Shown: piece after piece, positions 1 through 9,525 of the stretch
How the letters are laid out: every line of letters starts with the position of its first letter
How positions within the stretch are numbered: the first letter of the stretch is position 1
DNA from: Pseudomonas sp. FEN
GTDB taxonomy: Bacteria; Pseudomonadota; Gammaproteobacteria; Pseudomonadales; Pseudomonadaceae
Direction of reading: 5' to 3'
Assembly (NCBI RefSeq): GCF_904067045.1
Contig: NZ_CAJFDC010000001.1
Coordinates: forward strand, 744,001-808,000
DNA: 64,000 nucleotides
Position numbers and translations under genes: made by a program
Notes under the pieces: generated by a model
The model's database searches: none
What the model saw: only the letters and a program-made list of their open reading frames with translations
What the model was told of the DNA's origin: nothing

Positions 1-828
1 ACGACGCAGGTCGTATTTGTACGGCACATTGTTGCCGTGCCAGGCGACCACGTTGAGCGGCGAATGATCCAGTTCGCAGCCCCAGAGTTCGCCGAGGAAC
101 TTCTGCACCAGGGTCGTCGGTTGCCGCAGGTCTTCATAATGGGCGACCGGCGTCAGGAAATCCCGCGGGTTGGCCAGGCCGTTGCTGCCGATCGGCCCCA
201 GGTCCGGCAGGCGCAGCGGCGCCCCGTGGTTCTCGGCGAGGTAGCCACGGGCCTGCGGATCGAGCAGTTCGACACGGAATTTCAGGCCACGGGGCAATAC
301 GGCGATTTCCAGCGGCTCGATCTGCAGCACGCCCAGCTCGGTGACCAGCCGCAGCCGTCCCTGTTCCGGGACCAGCAACCATTCGCCGTCGGCATTGAAG
401 AACACCCGCTCCATGGAACGATTGGCGCGGTAGCTGTAAATGCTGATGCCGGCCGGTTTTTCCGCCACCGAGTTGGCCGCCATGCTCACCAGGCCATCGA
501 GGAAGTCGCTGGGCTCGCCGGGGATGTCCAGCGGATTCCAGCGCAGGCGGTTGGGGGTGACCGCGCCGAGCGGGCCGCCCGCCAATTGCCGCTCCAGTTT
601 GATGAACGCCGGGTGCCGGGCCGACGGCTGGATACGGTACATCCAGGTACGCCGCGCTTCGCTGCGGGTCATGGTGAAGGCCGTGCCGGAGAACAGTTCG
701 GCATACAGGCCGTAGGGCGCTTTCTGCGGAGAGTTCTGGCCGACCGGCAGCGCGCCAGGCAAGGCCTCGCTGCTGAATTCGTTACCGAAGCCGGACTGAT
801 AGGCCAGCACCGTGGAATCGGGGTTCAT
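1..828 (-). CDS. hmgA: homogentisate 1,2-dioxygenase (5' part; runs off the window)
   Basis: Only the first 276 codons are present; the rest lies beyond base 1. The enzyme opens the ring of homogentisate with O2 and Fe(II) to give maleylacetoacetate, in tyrosine/phenylalanine catabolism in the cytoplasm. The visible protein starts [20 protein letters not shown] and continues with motifs typical of the family, such as SQ(S/G)FGNEF-like N-terminus, [12 protein letters not shown] and [13 protein letters not shown] near the cut. The C-terminal iron ligands are outside the window and cannot be checked. The start ATG (826-828) has a clear ribosome site (AGGAGGCT) just upstream. The gene is divergent from an IclR regulator gene, which is the arrangement of hmgR-hmgA in P. 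putida. Confidence 0.95.
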   Translation of the reverse strand, partial: MNPDSTVLAYQSGFGNEFSSEALPGALPVGQNSPQKAPYGLYAELFSGTAFTMTRSEARRTWMYRIQPSARHPAFIKLERQLAGGPLGAVTPNRLRWNPLDIPGEPSDFLDGLVSMAANSVAEKPAGISIYSYRANRSMERVFFNADGEWLLVPEQGRLRLVTELGVLQIEPLEIAVLPRGLKFRVELLDPQARGYLAENHGAPLRLPDLGPIGSNGLANPRDFLTPVAHYEDLRQPTTLVQKFLGELWGCELDHSPLNVVAWHGNNVPYKYDLRR

Positions 829-918
829 GGAGCCTCCTGGAGGGAGTGGGCCCGAGGCCGCCTTCCAGATTCGAGAGACGTGCGGCGCGGGCTGGTTTAT
901 TTTTATCAGGGAAAATTG

Positions 919-978
919 TGCATAACGTAACTTGATTATGCAGAACGTAATTTGATTATGCAGAACGTAATTTGATTG
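919..978. promoter_or_regulatory. three tandem 20-bp direct repeats, probable HmgR operator
   Basis: The hmgA-hmgR intergenic region holds three head-to-tail copies of a 20-bp unit at 919-938, 939-958 and 959-978. The core is TGCAGAACGTAATTTGATT; the first copy differs at a few bases (TGCATAACGTAACTTGATT) and the last ends in G. A 20-bp period is close to two helical turns, so a bound protein would meet the same face each time. HmgR of P. putida is known to bind between these genes; that this exact repeat is its site is an inference. Confidence 0.7.
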
Positions 979-1033
979 ACAGTGCCCGTCAAGCTATAAA
1001 GACGCCCATTCGTCCCAGGATTACATTGCCTCC

Positions 1034-1828
1034 ATGGAAAAGCCGCGCCCTACCAGCGACAGCAACGGTAAACAGAAAGTCCGCTCGGCGGAGGTGGGTA
1101 CCGACATCCTCAAGGCCTTGGCCGAGTTGTCGCCCAGCACCTCGCTGTCGCGCCTGGCCGAGCATGTGCGGATGCCGGCGAGCAAAGTCCACCGTTATCT
1201 GCAGGCCTTGATCGCCAGCGGCTTCGCCGAGCAGAACCCGGCGACCAACCACTATGGCCTGGGTCGCGAAGCGCTGCGGGTCGGCCTGGCCGCGCTCAAC
1301 AGCATGGAGGTACTGCATGTGGCGGCGATGCCACTGGCGGAGTTGCGCGACGACCTGAATGAAAGCTGTTTCCTGGCGGTGTGGGGCAACCACGGGGCCA
1401 CCGTGGTGCATATCGAACCGGCCGTGCGCGCGGTCACCGTGGTGACGCAACTGGGTTCGGTGTTGCCATTGCTCAGTTCCTCCACCGGGCTGGTGTTCAA
1501 TGCCTTCCTGCCGGATCGGGAAACGTTCGAGCTGCGTGAAGCGGAGCTCAAGGCCGGTCATCCACACCCACTGGCCGATGTCGCCGCGTATACCGCGACG
1601 TGCGAACAGATCCGCCGACGCGGGCTGCATTTCGTCCATGGTTTATTGATGCCGGGGGTCGATGCCTTGTCGGCGCCGGTGTTCAATGCATTGGGGCAGG
1701 TTGTGGCCGTGCTGACGGTGGTGGGGCCGACCTCGCTGTTCCATGCCGATGAAGACGGTCCGGCGGCCAGGCGCTTGCTGGCGGCCAGTGAAGCGGTGAG
1801 TTGGCGGATGGGCTATCAGAAGACCTGA
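1034..1828 (+). CDS. hmgR: IclR-family regulator of homogentisate catabolism
   Basis: This is a 264-aa IclR-family protein. An N-terminal winged helix-turn-helix (about residues 15-75; SLSRLAEHVRMPASKVHRYL is the recognition region) is followed by the IclR effector-binding domain (VWGNHGATVVHIEP, LPLLSSSTGLVFNAFLP, GVDALSAPVFNALGQVVAVL). In P. putida HmgR represses hmgABC and homogentisate is the inducer; the same role is inferred here from the divergent hmgA and the repeats between them. The ribosome site before the ATG is weak. The gene ends 13 bp from the convergent LuxR-type regulator gene. Confidence 0.88.
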   Translation: MEKPRPTSDSNGKQKVRSAEVGTDILKALAELSPSTSLSRLAEHVRMPASKVHRYLQALIASGFAEQNPATNHYGLGREALRVGLAALNSMEVLHVAAMPLAELRDDLNESCFLAVWGNHGATVVHIEPAVRAVTVVTQLGSVLPLLSSSTGLVFNAFLPDRETFELREAELKAGHPHPLADVAAYTATCEQIRRRGLHFVHGLLMPGVDALSAPVFNALGQVVAVLTVVGPTSLFHADEDGPAARRLLAASEAVSWRMGYQKT

Positions 1829-1841
1829 GCCCTGACCAGCG

Positions 1842-4391
1842 CTAGCCCATCAGGCCCAATGCCTTGGCCTTGGCTACCGCCTGGGTCCGCCGCTCCACCC
1901 CCAGCTTGCTGTGAATCCTCCGCGCATGGGTTTTCACCGTGTGCAGTGAAATAAACAACTGGTCGGCGATCTGCAGATTGGAGCTGCCCAGGGCAATCAG
2001 CTTGAGCACTTCCAGTTCACGCTGGCTCAGGGGATTGTCGCCCGTGGCGATCAACGCCTCTTCAAACCCCAGGCTCGCCAGCATCCCCGGCTGGCGCAAA
2101 CGCAACTCACGCAGGGCCTGTTGCAGGTTGCAGCGACTGACCAGCGCCAGCCCCTCCTCCAGATGACTCTTGGCCAACGTGCCATGCCCCTGTAAAAAAG
2201 CCACTTCCGCCAGCGCCAGGCGCAGTTCCGTTTCCATGCCCTGCATGCCGCGACGCTGGGCCTGCTCCAGCAGCGGCGCCAGCGCTTCCAACGGGGCCTG
2301 GGCCTTGTGCAGATAGACCTGGGCCAGCACCAGCAGGTATTCAAGGCGCGGAATCAATTCCAGCGTCGCCGGCGGCGCCTGCAACCAATGCTCGCCGCGG
2401 TAATGGCGCAGCACCCGGGTCAACGCCTCTTCCGCCAGCTCCGGCCGGCCCTGCTGCAACCAGAAATGACAACTGACCATCAGCAGTACCGCGCGGTACA
2501 CCACATCCGGAATATGCCGTTGCTGCATCAAGCGTTCGGCATCACGCAAACGGACAAATGCCTGGGCGTAGTCGCCGTGGTTGGCATCCAGCAAGGCCAG
2601 CCCGAGAAACCCGTACAGTGCCTGTTTATCCTGGCTGCGCAGGCACTCATCGAGGCCCTCCTGAAAGTGCTCGACCGCCTGTTGATCACGCCCCTGGCGC
2701 AAGGCTATCCGTCCTTGACGCAAGGCAATGCGCCCCAGCAGCGGTCCCGCCAGGTAACGCTTGGCCGACAACAAGGCATGTATGTTGTCCAGCAGGCTTT
2801 CGCTGCGGTGCAAGGCGCCACGCTGCTCCAGCAACTGCGCATGATCCAGTTCCAGCAGCGCTTCGAACAGCAGCGAGCCTTGTGCCCGCGCCAGGCACAG
2901 GGCGTCGCGGCTCAAGGCATGGGCCTGCTCCAACTCACCGTCGAGCAACGCCTGCTGGGTCAGCCCCGACAGACAGAACAAGCGCGCCGGCCAGGCGGCC
3001 GCGGGCAGGTCCTGCAAGGCTTCGAGGAAATGTTCACGGGCTCGTTGCGCCTGGCCTTGCAAGTGCAACAACCAGCCTTGCTGGGCCTGCCAGCGCGCCA
3101 CCAGTTGCCGCTGTGCCGCCGCTGACGGCTGCGGGGTGAAGCGGGCCATCTGCGCGATGCTATGGGCCGCCTCGTCGAAACGACCGGCGAACAGCAAGGC
3201 GGTGGTGATCAAGCCCACCAGGTGCGGCGTGCCGAACATCAGCTCGTCCGGCTGTTCCTCGTGCAGACGCAATAGCAGCGCCACGTTATGGTCCTGGAAC
3301 AGGTAGTCGAAGGTGAAATTATGTAACAGGCTGGCCGCCACTTCGAATTCCTCGGCGGCCAGGGCCTGTTCCACCGCCGCCTGCCAATCGCCCTGGGCAC
3401 TGAACCACTGGCAGGCGCGCCGATGCCAGGAGCGGCCGGCCGGCCAGGGTTCATCGCGCAGCAACAGGGTCAGCGGCGTGAATATCCGCAGCCACTCCGA
3501 GGAATCATCCCAGGGTTCGATGAAACACCCCAGTTCCTGCAAGGTACGCATCCACTGGGCGCCCTCCCCCGCGCCGAACAAGTGCTCGCAGAGGTCGGCA
3601 TTGAAGCGTGGCAGATGCACCAGCACGCGCCAGGCCTCGACCAACTCAGGCGCCAGGGCGTCGAACAGTTCATGTTGCAGGTAGTCGAGCAGCGTCGCCG
3701 AACGACGCGAGCCGGCGTCGGGGGCGTTGGCGATCCAGGCCGGGGCCTCCAGCAAGGCGACCCGTACCCCGGCGCACCAACCGGCGGTGTATTGGCTCAT
3801 CCGGTCGATGCACTGCGGTGTCACCGTGATCGACGGGTGGCTCACCAACTGTTCGATTTCGCCGCGCTCGAACGCCAGGCTCGGGCCTTCGACTTCGTAG
3901 AGTTCACCTTCAAGCAACAGCCGTGGCCAGTTGCAGTGAGGCCGCCGCCGCACGCCCAACCACCAGCTCAGGAGCGGACTGCCGAGCACCAACAGCCGAT
4001 CGAGCAACTGATCCAGGGCCGGATTGGGTAAACGGCAATAGTCGTCGAGAAAAATCCAGGTGGGGGTGGTCCAGCGCGCCAGCCGTGCCAGCAGGCTCGC
4101 CTCGTCGTGGGGCTCATCCAGCCCCAGCGCCTGGGCCAGGGCGGCACAGAAGGCCTCGTTCGTGAGGCTCGCACCGGACAGCGGCAGCCAGCACACACCG
4201 TGGCTGGCGGGCGCTTGCAGCAGGCATTCGGCGAGCAAGGCACTCTTGCCGCTGCCGGCGGGCGCGCAGAGCAGGCGGACGCGGGCCTGGGACTCGATCA
4301 AGGGTGTACTGAGCCGCGGACGCGGCAAATGGCGGGAGGATAAACGAGGCAGGAACCCGGGACGGTCCAGACGCGGGGTCATGGCGGTCAT
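1842..4391 (-). CDS. MalT-like LuxR-family (LAL) transcriptional regulator
   Basis: This is an 849-aa protein of the large ATP-binding LuxR type. There is an N-terminal P-loop (APAGSGKS, about residues 44-51), a long TPR-like helical middle rich in Leu, Ala and Gln, and a C-terminal LuxR helix-turn-helix ([20 protein letters not shown] then [16 protein letters not shown], about residues 785-840). Regulators of this type, such as MalT and AlkS, bind an inducer and ATP and activate neighbouring operons. Here the gene lies downstream of the DUF1329/DUF1302 pair on the same strand, so those genes are the likely targets; the inducer is unknown. ATG at 4391 follows AAGAAAGG; a second ATG three codons in (4382) is also possible. 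Confidence 0.85.
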   Translation of the reverse strand: MTAMTPRLDRPGFLPRLSSRHLPRPRLSTPLIESQARVRLLCAPAGSGKSALLAECLLQAPASHGVCWLPLSGASLTNEAFCAALAQALGLDEPHDEASLLARLARWTTPTWIFLDDYCRLPNPALDQLLDRLLVLGSPLLSWWLGVRRRPHCNWPRLLLEGELYEVEGPSLAFERGEIEQLVSHPSITVTPQCIDRMSQYTAGWCAGVRVALLEAPAWIANAPDAGSRRSATLLDYLQHELFDALAPELVEAWRVLVHLPRFNADLCEHLFGAGEGAQWMRTLQELGCFIEPWDDSSEWLRIFTPLTLLLRDEPWPAGRSWHRRACQWFSAQGDWQAAVEQALAAEEFEVAASLLHNFTFDYLFQDHNVALLLRLHEEQPDELMFGTPHLVGLITTALLFAGRFDEAAHSIAQMARFTPQPSAAAQRQLVARWQAQQGWLLHLQGQAQRAREHFLEALQDLPAAAWPARLFCLSGLTQQALLDGELEQAHALSRDALCLARAQGSLLFEALLELDHAQLLEQRGALHRSESLLDNIHALLSAKRYLAGPLLGRIALRQGRIALRQGRDQQAVEHFQEGLDECLRSQDKQALYGFLGLALLDANHGDYAQAFVRLRDAERLMQQRHIPDVVYRAVLLMVSCHFWLQQGRPELAEEALTRVLRHYRGEHWLQAPPATLELIPRLEYLLVLAQVYLHKAQAPLEALAPLLEQAQRRGMQGMETELRLALAEVAFLQGHGTLAKSHLEEGLALVSRCNLQQALRELRLRQPGMLASLGFEEALIATGDNPLSQRELEVLKLIALGSSNLQIADQLFISLHTVKTHARRIHSKLGVERRTQAVAKAKALGLMG

Positions 4392-4532
4392 TGCGGCGGC
4401 CTTTCTTGATTTTATCCAGTCACCCTAGCTCTGTTCGAGCCAGGGGATGAACAAATATTCAGGAAACTTATCGCAGGCTATAAAAAAGAGCCCCCAAAGA
4501 CCAACGAAAGGGATCTTGAAAACGCCACGCAC

Positions 4533-4610
4533 CCTGTAGGAGCAGAGCTTGCTCGCGAAGCTTTTAGCGTGCTCACGGGCCTCTTCGCAAGCACGCTCCG
4601 CTCCTACAGG
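4533..4610. repeat. REP-type inverted repeat
   Basis: The ends CCTGTAGGAGC and GCTCCTACAGG are perfect inverted copies about 55 bp apart, with partly matching inner sequence (GCTTGCTCGCGAAGC and CTTCGCAAGCACGCT). This is the common Pseudomonas extragenic palindrome. It lies between the DUF1329 gene and the downstream regulator gene. Confidence 0.85.
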
Positions 4611-4620
4611 ACGAGGGCGG

Positions 4621-5988
4621 TTAGCGCACTCCGGTCGCCCGCAATGCCGCCGGCGTGTAGTCCGCCGCCTTGCCGACAAAGCCGAACTGGAAGCTGTGTT
4701 TCTCTTCGTTCTTCATGCCCAGGGCGATGTAGCGCCCGGCAATCAGGTCGTACAGTGTCTCAACGGTATAAGCCGGCACCTGGTGGTCATAGTAGAACTG
4801 CGCATGCCCTTCGGCCACCCGCCACAGTTGGCCACGGCCGTCGTAGTGATCCACCAGCGCGACCTGCCAGCTGTCCTCATCGATGTACATATGACGCTTG
4901 GCATAGATATGCCGCTCACTCGGCTTGACCGTTCCCTCGATTTCCCAGACCCGGTGCAGCTCGTAACGGGTCAGGTCCTGGTTGAGATGACCGGCCTTGA
5001 TCACATCGGTGTACTTGAGAGTCGGCGAGTCCAGCTTGTAGCTGTTGTAGGGAATGTACATCTCCTTCTTGCCGATCAGTTTCCAGTCGTAACGGTCCGG
5101 CGCGCCGGAGAACATATCGAAGTTGTCCGAGGTCCGCAGGCCATCGGCGGCGGTACCCGGACCGTCATAGGCGACTTGCGGGGCGCGCCGCACACGACGC
5201 TGGCCAGCGTTGTAGACCCAGGCCAGGCGCGGCTCCTTCACCTGGTCGAGGGTTTCGTGCACCAGCAGCACGTTACCCGCCAAGCGTGCCGGCGCGGTGA
5301 CTTCCTGCTTGAAGAAGGTCAGCACGTTGGCGCCCTTGTCCGGCCCCAGGTCGGGGATTTCCGACGGTACCGCGGCTTCTTCCTCGAAGGTGATCGGGGT
5401 GAAGGAGCCGTCGGTCTGCGGCGTGGCCTGGGTAATGGTGCGGCGCAGGTTGCCACCGTGGTAGCGGGTGATGTGGTTCCACAGCACTTCCACGCCGTTC
5501 TTCGGAATCGGGAAAGCGTAGTAGCGCACGCCGGTGAAGTTCGACAAGCCGTTACCGTCGTTGATTGCCGTGACGTTGAGAGCGCTGCGCTTGGCCGCCT
5601 CTAGCACCGCGTCCGGCAGGACTACAGTGCGGTGTGTCGGGTAGACCGGGATCCTGTAGGTCTGCGGGTAGCGCTTGAACATCGCCAGTTGGCCTTCGGA
5701 GAGCTTGGCCTTGTACTGCTCGGCGGTGGCCGCGGTGATGATGAACAGCGGTTTTTCATTGGCGAACGGGTCGGCCAGGAAACCCTTGCTGTCCACCGCG
5801 CCGGCATTTTTTGGGATGCCACCGGTGTAGGCCGGGATCGAGCCGTCGGCGTTGCCGGCCTTCTCCGCGCCAATGGCGGTCAGGCTGGTGCCGAGCTTGG
5901 CCGCTTCCTCCGCGGAAACCGCCGCCATTACGTTGGCTGCCAGCAGGCTCAGGGCCAGGGCGCCACATTGCAGAATCATCTTGCGCAT
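4621..5988 (-). CDS. DUF1329 family exported protein
   Basis: This is a 455-aa protein with a signal peptide (MRKMILQCGALALSLLAANVMAA). The mature part shows hallmarks of DUF1329: GIPAYTGG-like SIPAYTGGIP, PTHRTVVLPD, NDGNGLSNFTGVRYYAFP, HVYAKRHMY-like HIYAKRHMYIDEDSW and a DHYDGRGQLWR strand. The family is thought to have a LolA/LppX-like lipid-binding fold in the periplasm or on the outer membrane; no reaction is established. The start at 5988 has AAGGAC upstream and gives the signal peptide; an upstream in-frame extension does not. It is 25 bp downstream of the DUF1302 gene, so the two form an operon. Such pairs have been linked, from memory of P. putida fitness data, to growth on fatty acids. 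Confidence 0.85.
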   Translation of the reverse strand: MRKMILQCGALALSLLAANVMAAVSAEEAAKLGTSLTAIGAEKAGNADGSIPAYTGGIPKNAGAVDSKGFLADPFANEKPLFIITAATAEQYKAKLSEGQLAMFKRYPQTYRIPVYPTHRTVVLPDAVLEAAKRSALNVTAINDGNGLSNFTGVRYYAFPIPKNGVEVLWNHITRYHGGNLRRTITQATPQTDGSFTPITFEEEAAVPSEIPDLGPDKGANVLTFFKQEVTAPARLAGNVLLVHETLDQVKEPRLAWVYNAGQRRVRRAPQVAYDGPGTAADGLRTSDNFDMFSGAPDRYDWKLIGKKEMYIPYNSYKLDSPTLKYTDVIKAGHLNQDLTRYELHRVWEIEGTVKPSERHIYAKRHMYIDEDSWQVALVDHYDGRGQLWRVAEGHAQFYYDHQVPAYTVETLYDLIAGRYIALGMKNEEKHSFQFGFVGKAADYTPAALRATGVR

Positions 5989-6013
5989 TAAAGTTGTCCT
6001 TCTCAAGCCTGGA

Positions 6014-7798
6014 TCAGAAGTTCGCGCCGACGCTGAGCGCCACGAAATCACGGTCAATCAGGGTGTTGTAGCGGCCACCGAAAAAGTCGGTGTAGCTGAG
6101 GCTCGCGGTATAGGTGTTGCGATAGTCGGCATCGACACCGATGCTGACTGCCTTGGCGCCTTCATTGAAGATGCCGTTGGGGCCGTAACCCTTGACGTCA
6201 TGAGACCAGGACAGGTTGGGCTTGAGGTTGATCCCGGCGAACACGTTGCTGTAGTCGAGGATCGCCCGGGCCCGGTAGCCCCAGGAGGTCGCGGTGACGA
6301 AACCGCCGGTATCGCCCTGGTAGCCATAGACGCCGTACACCGAGTCACGTCCGTAACGTAGCTTGTCCTTGGTCTCCAGACCGCCGACGTAGGTCATCCC
6401 CGCCTCGCCCACCAACGTCAGACGCTCGGCCCCCAGGACCTGGTCGAAGAACTGCGTGAGGGTGGTTTGTACCTGGGTGATTTCCTTGCGGCGGTAGCCG
6501 CTGTTGTCGGCGCCGAGGCTGGTCTGGATCGGTGACGCGGTGCCGCCGGCAATCGGATTGACCAGCGCCAGGGTCAGGTCGGTGGTGTTGAGCTGCACCG
6601 GGGCGTTGGGGCGGTAGCTGATCTCGCCGCTCCAGGCGGTGCCGGTGGGCAACGTGGTGGAGAAGCTGGCACCGTAGAGGCGGATATCTTCCGGGTACTC
6701 GAGGTAGTACTGACCACGCCCGAGCATGATGCTTTGCGCCAGGCCGCTACGGAACGCGGCCGGCGTCAATGGCAGGATACTGCCCAGCGCGGCGACGGTG
6801 CTGGCACCGGCGGTCGTGGTGCCGACGGTCGGGGTACGGCTGTGGTAGTTCATGAAATACAGCCCGTACTCGGTGTCGCTGCCCAGCCAGCGCAAGGCCA
6901 TGCCCCATTGGCCGCCGTCACGCGCATCGCGGTCATCGCCGCGCTGCACCACGACGCCTTCCGAGGTGACCTGAAAGCCCTGGCCGAACGCCGCCGCCAG
7001 GGGTTGCAACGGCGCAATCGCCGGGCTGCCGACGGTGTAGTTGTTGTTGCAACCGTGTTGCACCACGTCGTTGCCGAAGAAGGTCCCGCAGTTGTCGACG
7101 ACGGTGTTCTCCCAGTTCAACTGGTAGAACCCTTCAACCGTCAGCTGGTCGGTCAGGCTCTGCGAGGCGAAGAACATGTTGACCGGGATCAGCCCTTCCT
7201 TGATCTCGGCACCGGGCCGGCGGAAGGCCGATACGTCGATCGGGTTGATGCTGTTGATCGAGTTGCCGATGAAGGTGCTCTCACCCCAACTTACCACCTG
7301 CTTGCCCAGGCGCACGGTGCCCGGCAGGTCGGCGATGGAGTAGTTGTGGTAGACGAAGGCGTCGAGGATTTGCGCCCCCGAAGACCGTGCGCCTTCATCG
7401 CGGTGATGATCGCTGATGTCCTTGAAGTCCTGACCGCCGTCGGCGGTCGCGAAGTCATACCAGTACTTGCCGCGGACGAAGACACCGGTATCGCCGTACT
7501 TCAACTCCAGGTCGTGAATGCCCTTGATGATCTTCGAGAAGGCCTCGCCCTTCTTGTAGTTCAAGCGCCCATCATCACCGGTGGAAGCCTGGCCGGTACC
7601 GCCGTTGGGGACCCCAACCAACCCCTTGTTGGCATCGCGCATGCCCCAGCTCACGCCGGCCGACAGGGAGGAGTCGAATTTGCCTTCGATTTCCCCGATG
7701 TTGAACGAAACCGCCTGCGCCTGCGCACTGACGCCCATGGCAACCGCAATGGCCAGAGCCTGCAGTGTGAAGATGGCGCGCATTGTTGTTTTTGTCAT
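6014..7798 (-). CDS. DUF1302 family outer-membrane protein
   Basis: This is a 594-aa protein with a signal peptide (MTKTTMRAIFTLQALAIAVA, cleaved near AQAQA). The rest is rich in alternating hydrophobic and aromatic residues and Gly/Asn turns and ends SYTDFFGGRYNTLIDRDFVALSVGANF, with the terminal Phe usual for outer-membrane beta-barrels. The RLGKQVVSWGEST and GISWGMRDANK-like regions fit DUF1302. The ATG at 7798 follows GGGGAAGA. The DUF1329 gene follows at 25 bp. The protein may form a channel or receptor for a hydrophobic substrate with DUF1329 as the periplasmic partner; this is inference. Confidence 0.85.
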   Translation of the reverse strand: MTKTTMRAIFTLQALAIAVAMGVSAQAQAVSFNIGEIEGKFDSSLSAGVSWGMRDANKGLVGVPNGGTGQASTGDDGRLNYKKGEAFSKIIKGIHDLELKYGDTGVFVRGKYWYDFATADGGQDFKDISDHHRDEGARSSGAQILDAFVYHNYSIADLPGTVRLGKQVVSWGESTFIGNSINSINPIDVSAFRRPGAEIKEGLIPVNMFFASQSLTDQLTVEGFYQLNWENTVVDNCGTFFGNDVVQHGCNNNYTVGSPAIAPLQPLAAAFGQGFQVTSEGVVVQRGDDRDARDGGQWGMALRWLGSDTEYGLYFMNYHSRTPTVGTTTAGASTVAALGSILPLTPAAFRSGLAQSIMLGRGQYYLEYPEDIRLYGASFSTTLPTGTAWSGEISYRPNAPVQLNTTDLTLALVNPIAGGTASPIQTSLGADNSGYRRKEITQVQTTLTQFFDQVLGAERLTLVGEAGMTYVGGLETKDKLRYGRDSVYGVYGYQGDTGGFVTATSWGYRARAILDYSNVFAGINLKPNLSWSHDVKGYGPNGIFNEGAKAVSIGVDADYRNTYTASLSYTDFFGGRYNTLIDRDFVALSVGANF

Positions 7799-8141
7799 GC
7801 GTCTTCCCCGGTGTGTGACAGAAGGCTTCACCCTACTCACCAGCAACGGGAGCGATAAGCGCACCAAGGAGGTATTCGTGCTGTACCTCGAAAGGATGAA
7901 TGAGTGCTTGCGGCGCGGCTTTCAGCGGCCCATCGAACCCATGGATAACACGTCATAGCGCACATGGATGGAAGGAGCCCGAGGCAGGCCCGAATGCAGC
8001 GGCCTGAACAGACGACTGTTACCAGCTCGGTAACGGTGATTGTCGCAAACCGGGCTTTTTCAGCGAATCTGAAATCCTTAACATAATGACCAATTACTGA
8101 TTGCCGACGTTGATTCACTCCTTGATCATACGTCTTCCCTT

Positions 8142-8169
8142 GGCCACCGCGTTTGCAGTGGCCTTTTTT
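8142..8169 (+). terminator. intrinsic terminator with no upstream plus-strand gene
   Basis: The stem GGCCAC / GTGGCC (8142-8147 with 8158-8163) encloses a 10-nt loop and is followed at once by six T. It reads on the plus strand, but no plus-strand gene lies between hmgR (ends 1828) and this point, so it may end an unannotated small RNA or an antisense transcript. Confidence 0.65.
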
Positions 8170-8304
8170 ATTCCCGCGCAATTCCACTTGGCACACTCGA
8201 CACCATCACCTCGGGCGACGACCTGGGCGCGTTTCAGGAAGTAGGGGGTATGACGTGACGGGAACCGACACGCAAGAGGGGAGGGTCAGCAAACGCCATG
8301 CCCC

Positions 8305-8392
8305 CGTGGGAGCCGGCTTGCTGGCGACAGTGGTTTATCAGGCGACGGCGATGCCGACCATCAGATCGCATCGCCAGCAAGCCAGCCACGGG
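8305..8392. repeat. REP-type inverted repeat
   Basis: The left end CGTGGGAGCCGGCTTGCTGG and the right end GCCAGCAAGCCAGCCACGG are imperfect inverted copies, with inner GGCGAC / TCGCC elements. It lies just past the 3' end of the SDR gene. Confidence 0.75.
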
Positions 8393-8438
8393 TTTTGCAG
8401 CGTATTCGTGAGCTCTGCCCTCGCTATCGAGGGCAGAC

Positions 8439-9350
8439 TCAGGCCATGTACTTCTGCAGATTCGCCATCATTTCCCGCAGGGCTTCGGGCGTATCCTTCG
8501 GATGCACGGCCCCCTCGAAATCGCAGATCTGCTTCCAACTGGCCGCCACGTCTTCCACGGAAAAACCGTTGTGCGGATCGAAGCCGGCGCCCAGGCTGCG
8601 CTCCCAGCGGGTCTTGCCGATCCAGCCGCCACCGACTTCGAACAGGCCAGCGGTTTCATCGCACTGTTCACTACCGAGAAACACCACCAATGGGCTGATC
8701 AGTTCCGGCTTGAGCAGCTCGAACACCTGCGGCGGAATCAGGCCTTCGGTCATGCGCGTGCCGCCGGTCGGCGCGATGGCATTGACCAGGATATTGTTCT
8801 TGCGGCCCTCGATGGCCAGGGTCCGGGTCAAGCCATACAGGCCGAGCTTGGCCATGCCGTAGTTGGACTGGCCAAAATTGCCGTAGATACCGGAAGTCGA
8901 CGCGGTGAAGATCACCCGGCCGTAGTTCTGCTCACGCATGTGCGGCCAGGCCGCGTGGGTGACTTTGTAGGCACCTTCGACATGCACCCGGTAGACCAGG
9001 TCCCAGTCGGCATCCTCCATCTTCAGGAAGGTCTTGTCGCGCAGGATCCCGGCGTTGTTCACCAGCACATCGATACGGCCAAAGGCATCCAGAGCGTTCT
9101 GCACGATCTTGTCACCATCGGTGACCGAGTCATGGTTGGCCACGGCGGTACCGCCAGCCTCGCGAATCTCGGCCACCACCTTGTCCGCCGCCGAGGCATT
9201 GGCGCCTTCACCGTGGGCCGAGCCGCCGAGATCGTTGACCACAACTTTCGCCCCATGGCGGGCGAACAGCAGTGCATGGGCACGCCCCAGGCCGCCGCCG
9301 GCACCCGTGACAATCACCACTTTATCTTCGAAGCGCACAGACTCACTCAT
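8439..9350 (-). CDS. short-chain dehydrogenase, MFE-2 (3R-hydroxyacyl-CoA dehydrogenase)-like
   Basis: This is a 303-aa Rossmann-fold oxidoreductase. It has the cofactor motif TGAGGGLG (15-22), NNAG (98-101) and the catalytic Ser151, Tyr164 and Lys168 (YGMAK). The extended stretch VVNDLGGSAHGEG and the C-terminal tail resemble the dehydrogenase domain of peroxisomal multifunctional enzyme type 2 (HSD17B4), which oxidises (3R)-hydroxyacyl-CoA with NAD+. The true substrate is not known; a hydroxyacyl-CoA or hydroxysteroid-type substrate is likely. The start has GGAG six bases upstream. It lies between the aldolase-like gene and the DUF1302/DUF1329 pair on the same strand, which suggests a lipid-related role. 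Confidence 0.85.
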   Translation of the reverse strand: MSESVRFEDKVVIVTGAGGGLGRAHALLFARHGAKVVVNDLGGSAHGEGANASAADKVVAEIREAGGTAVANHDSVTDGDKIVQNALDAFGRIDVLVNNAGILRDKTFLKMEDADWDLVYRVHVEGAYKVTHAAWPHMREQNYGRVIFTASTSGIYGNFGQSNYGMAKLGLYGLTRTLAIEGRKNNILVNAIAPTGGTRMTEGLIPPQVFELLKPELISPLVVFLGSEQCDETAGLFEVGGGWIGKTRWERSLGAGFDPHNGFSVEDVAASWKQICDFEGAVHPKDTPEALREMMANLQKYMA

Positions 9351-9525
9351 ACAGGACTCCAGCCAGGACCGAGGTAAATAGAACCCGAGTGTCGGACACC
9401 CAGCCTTTGGTCACAATAAAGTCAGCCAGGGCTGAATGGTACGCGATAAGGCAGCGGGATAGTCCGGCCCTGGCCGCGACTGCCCGCCTTGACGCCAGAG
9501 ACCCGGAACAACCCCGGACAGGGGA

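Larger units (their letters stand above)
7799..8438. other. 640-bp gene-poor region upstream of the DUF1302 operon
   Basis: No convincing coding sequence is found here. The region holds the leader and presumably the promoter of the DUF1302-DUF1329 operon, a perfect palindrome TTCAGCGAATCTGAA (8059-8073), an intrinsic terminator that reads on the plus strand (8142-8169) and a REP element (8305-8392). The short open frames in it lack ribosome sites and family resemblance. Confidence 0.7.

Noticed and set aside
37..930. A 297-codon plus-strand open frame over the hmgA region
   Set aside because: It is the complement of hmgA, whose protein is recognisable, and it runs through the repeat region without a start signal.
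919..978. Tandem repeats as a possible CRISPR array
   Set aside because: The units are contiguous with no spacers, only three copies, and lie in a regulator-controlled promoter.
8153..8698. A 181-codon plus-strand open frame
   Set aside because: It starts inside the orphan terminator, crosses a REP element and then runs antisense to the SDR gene.
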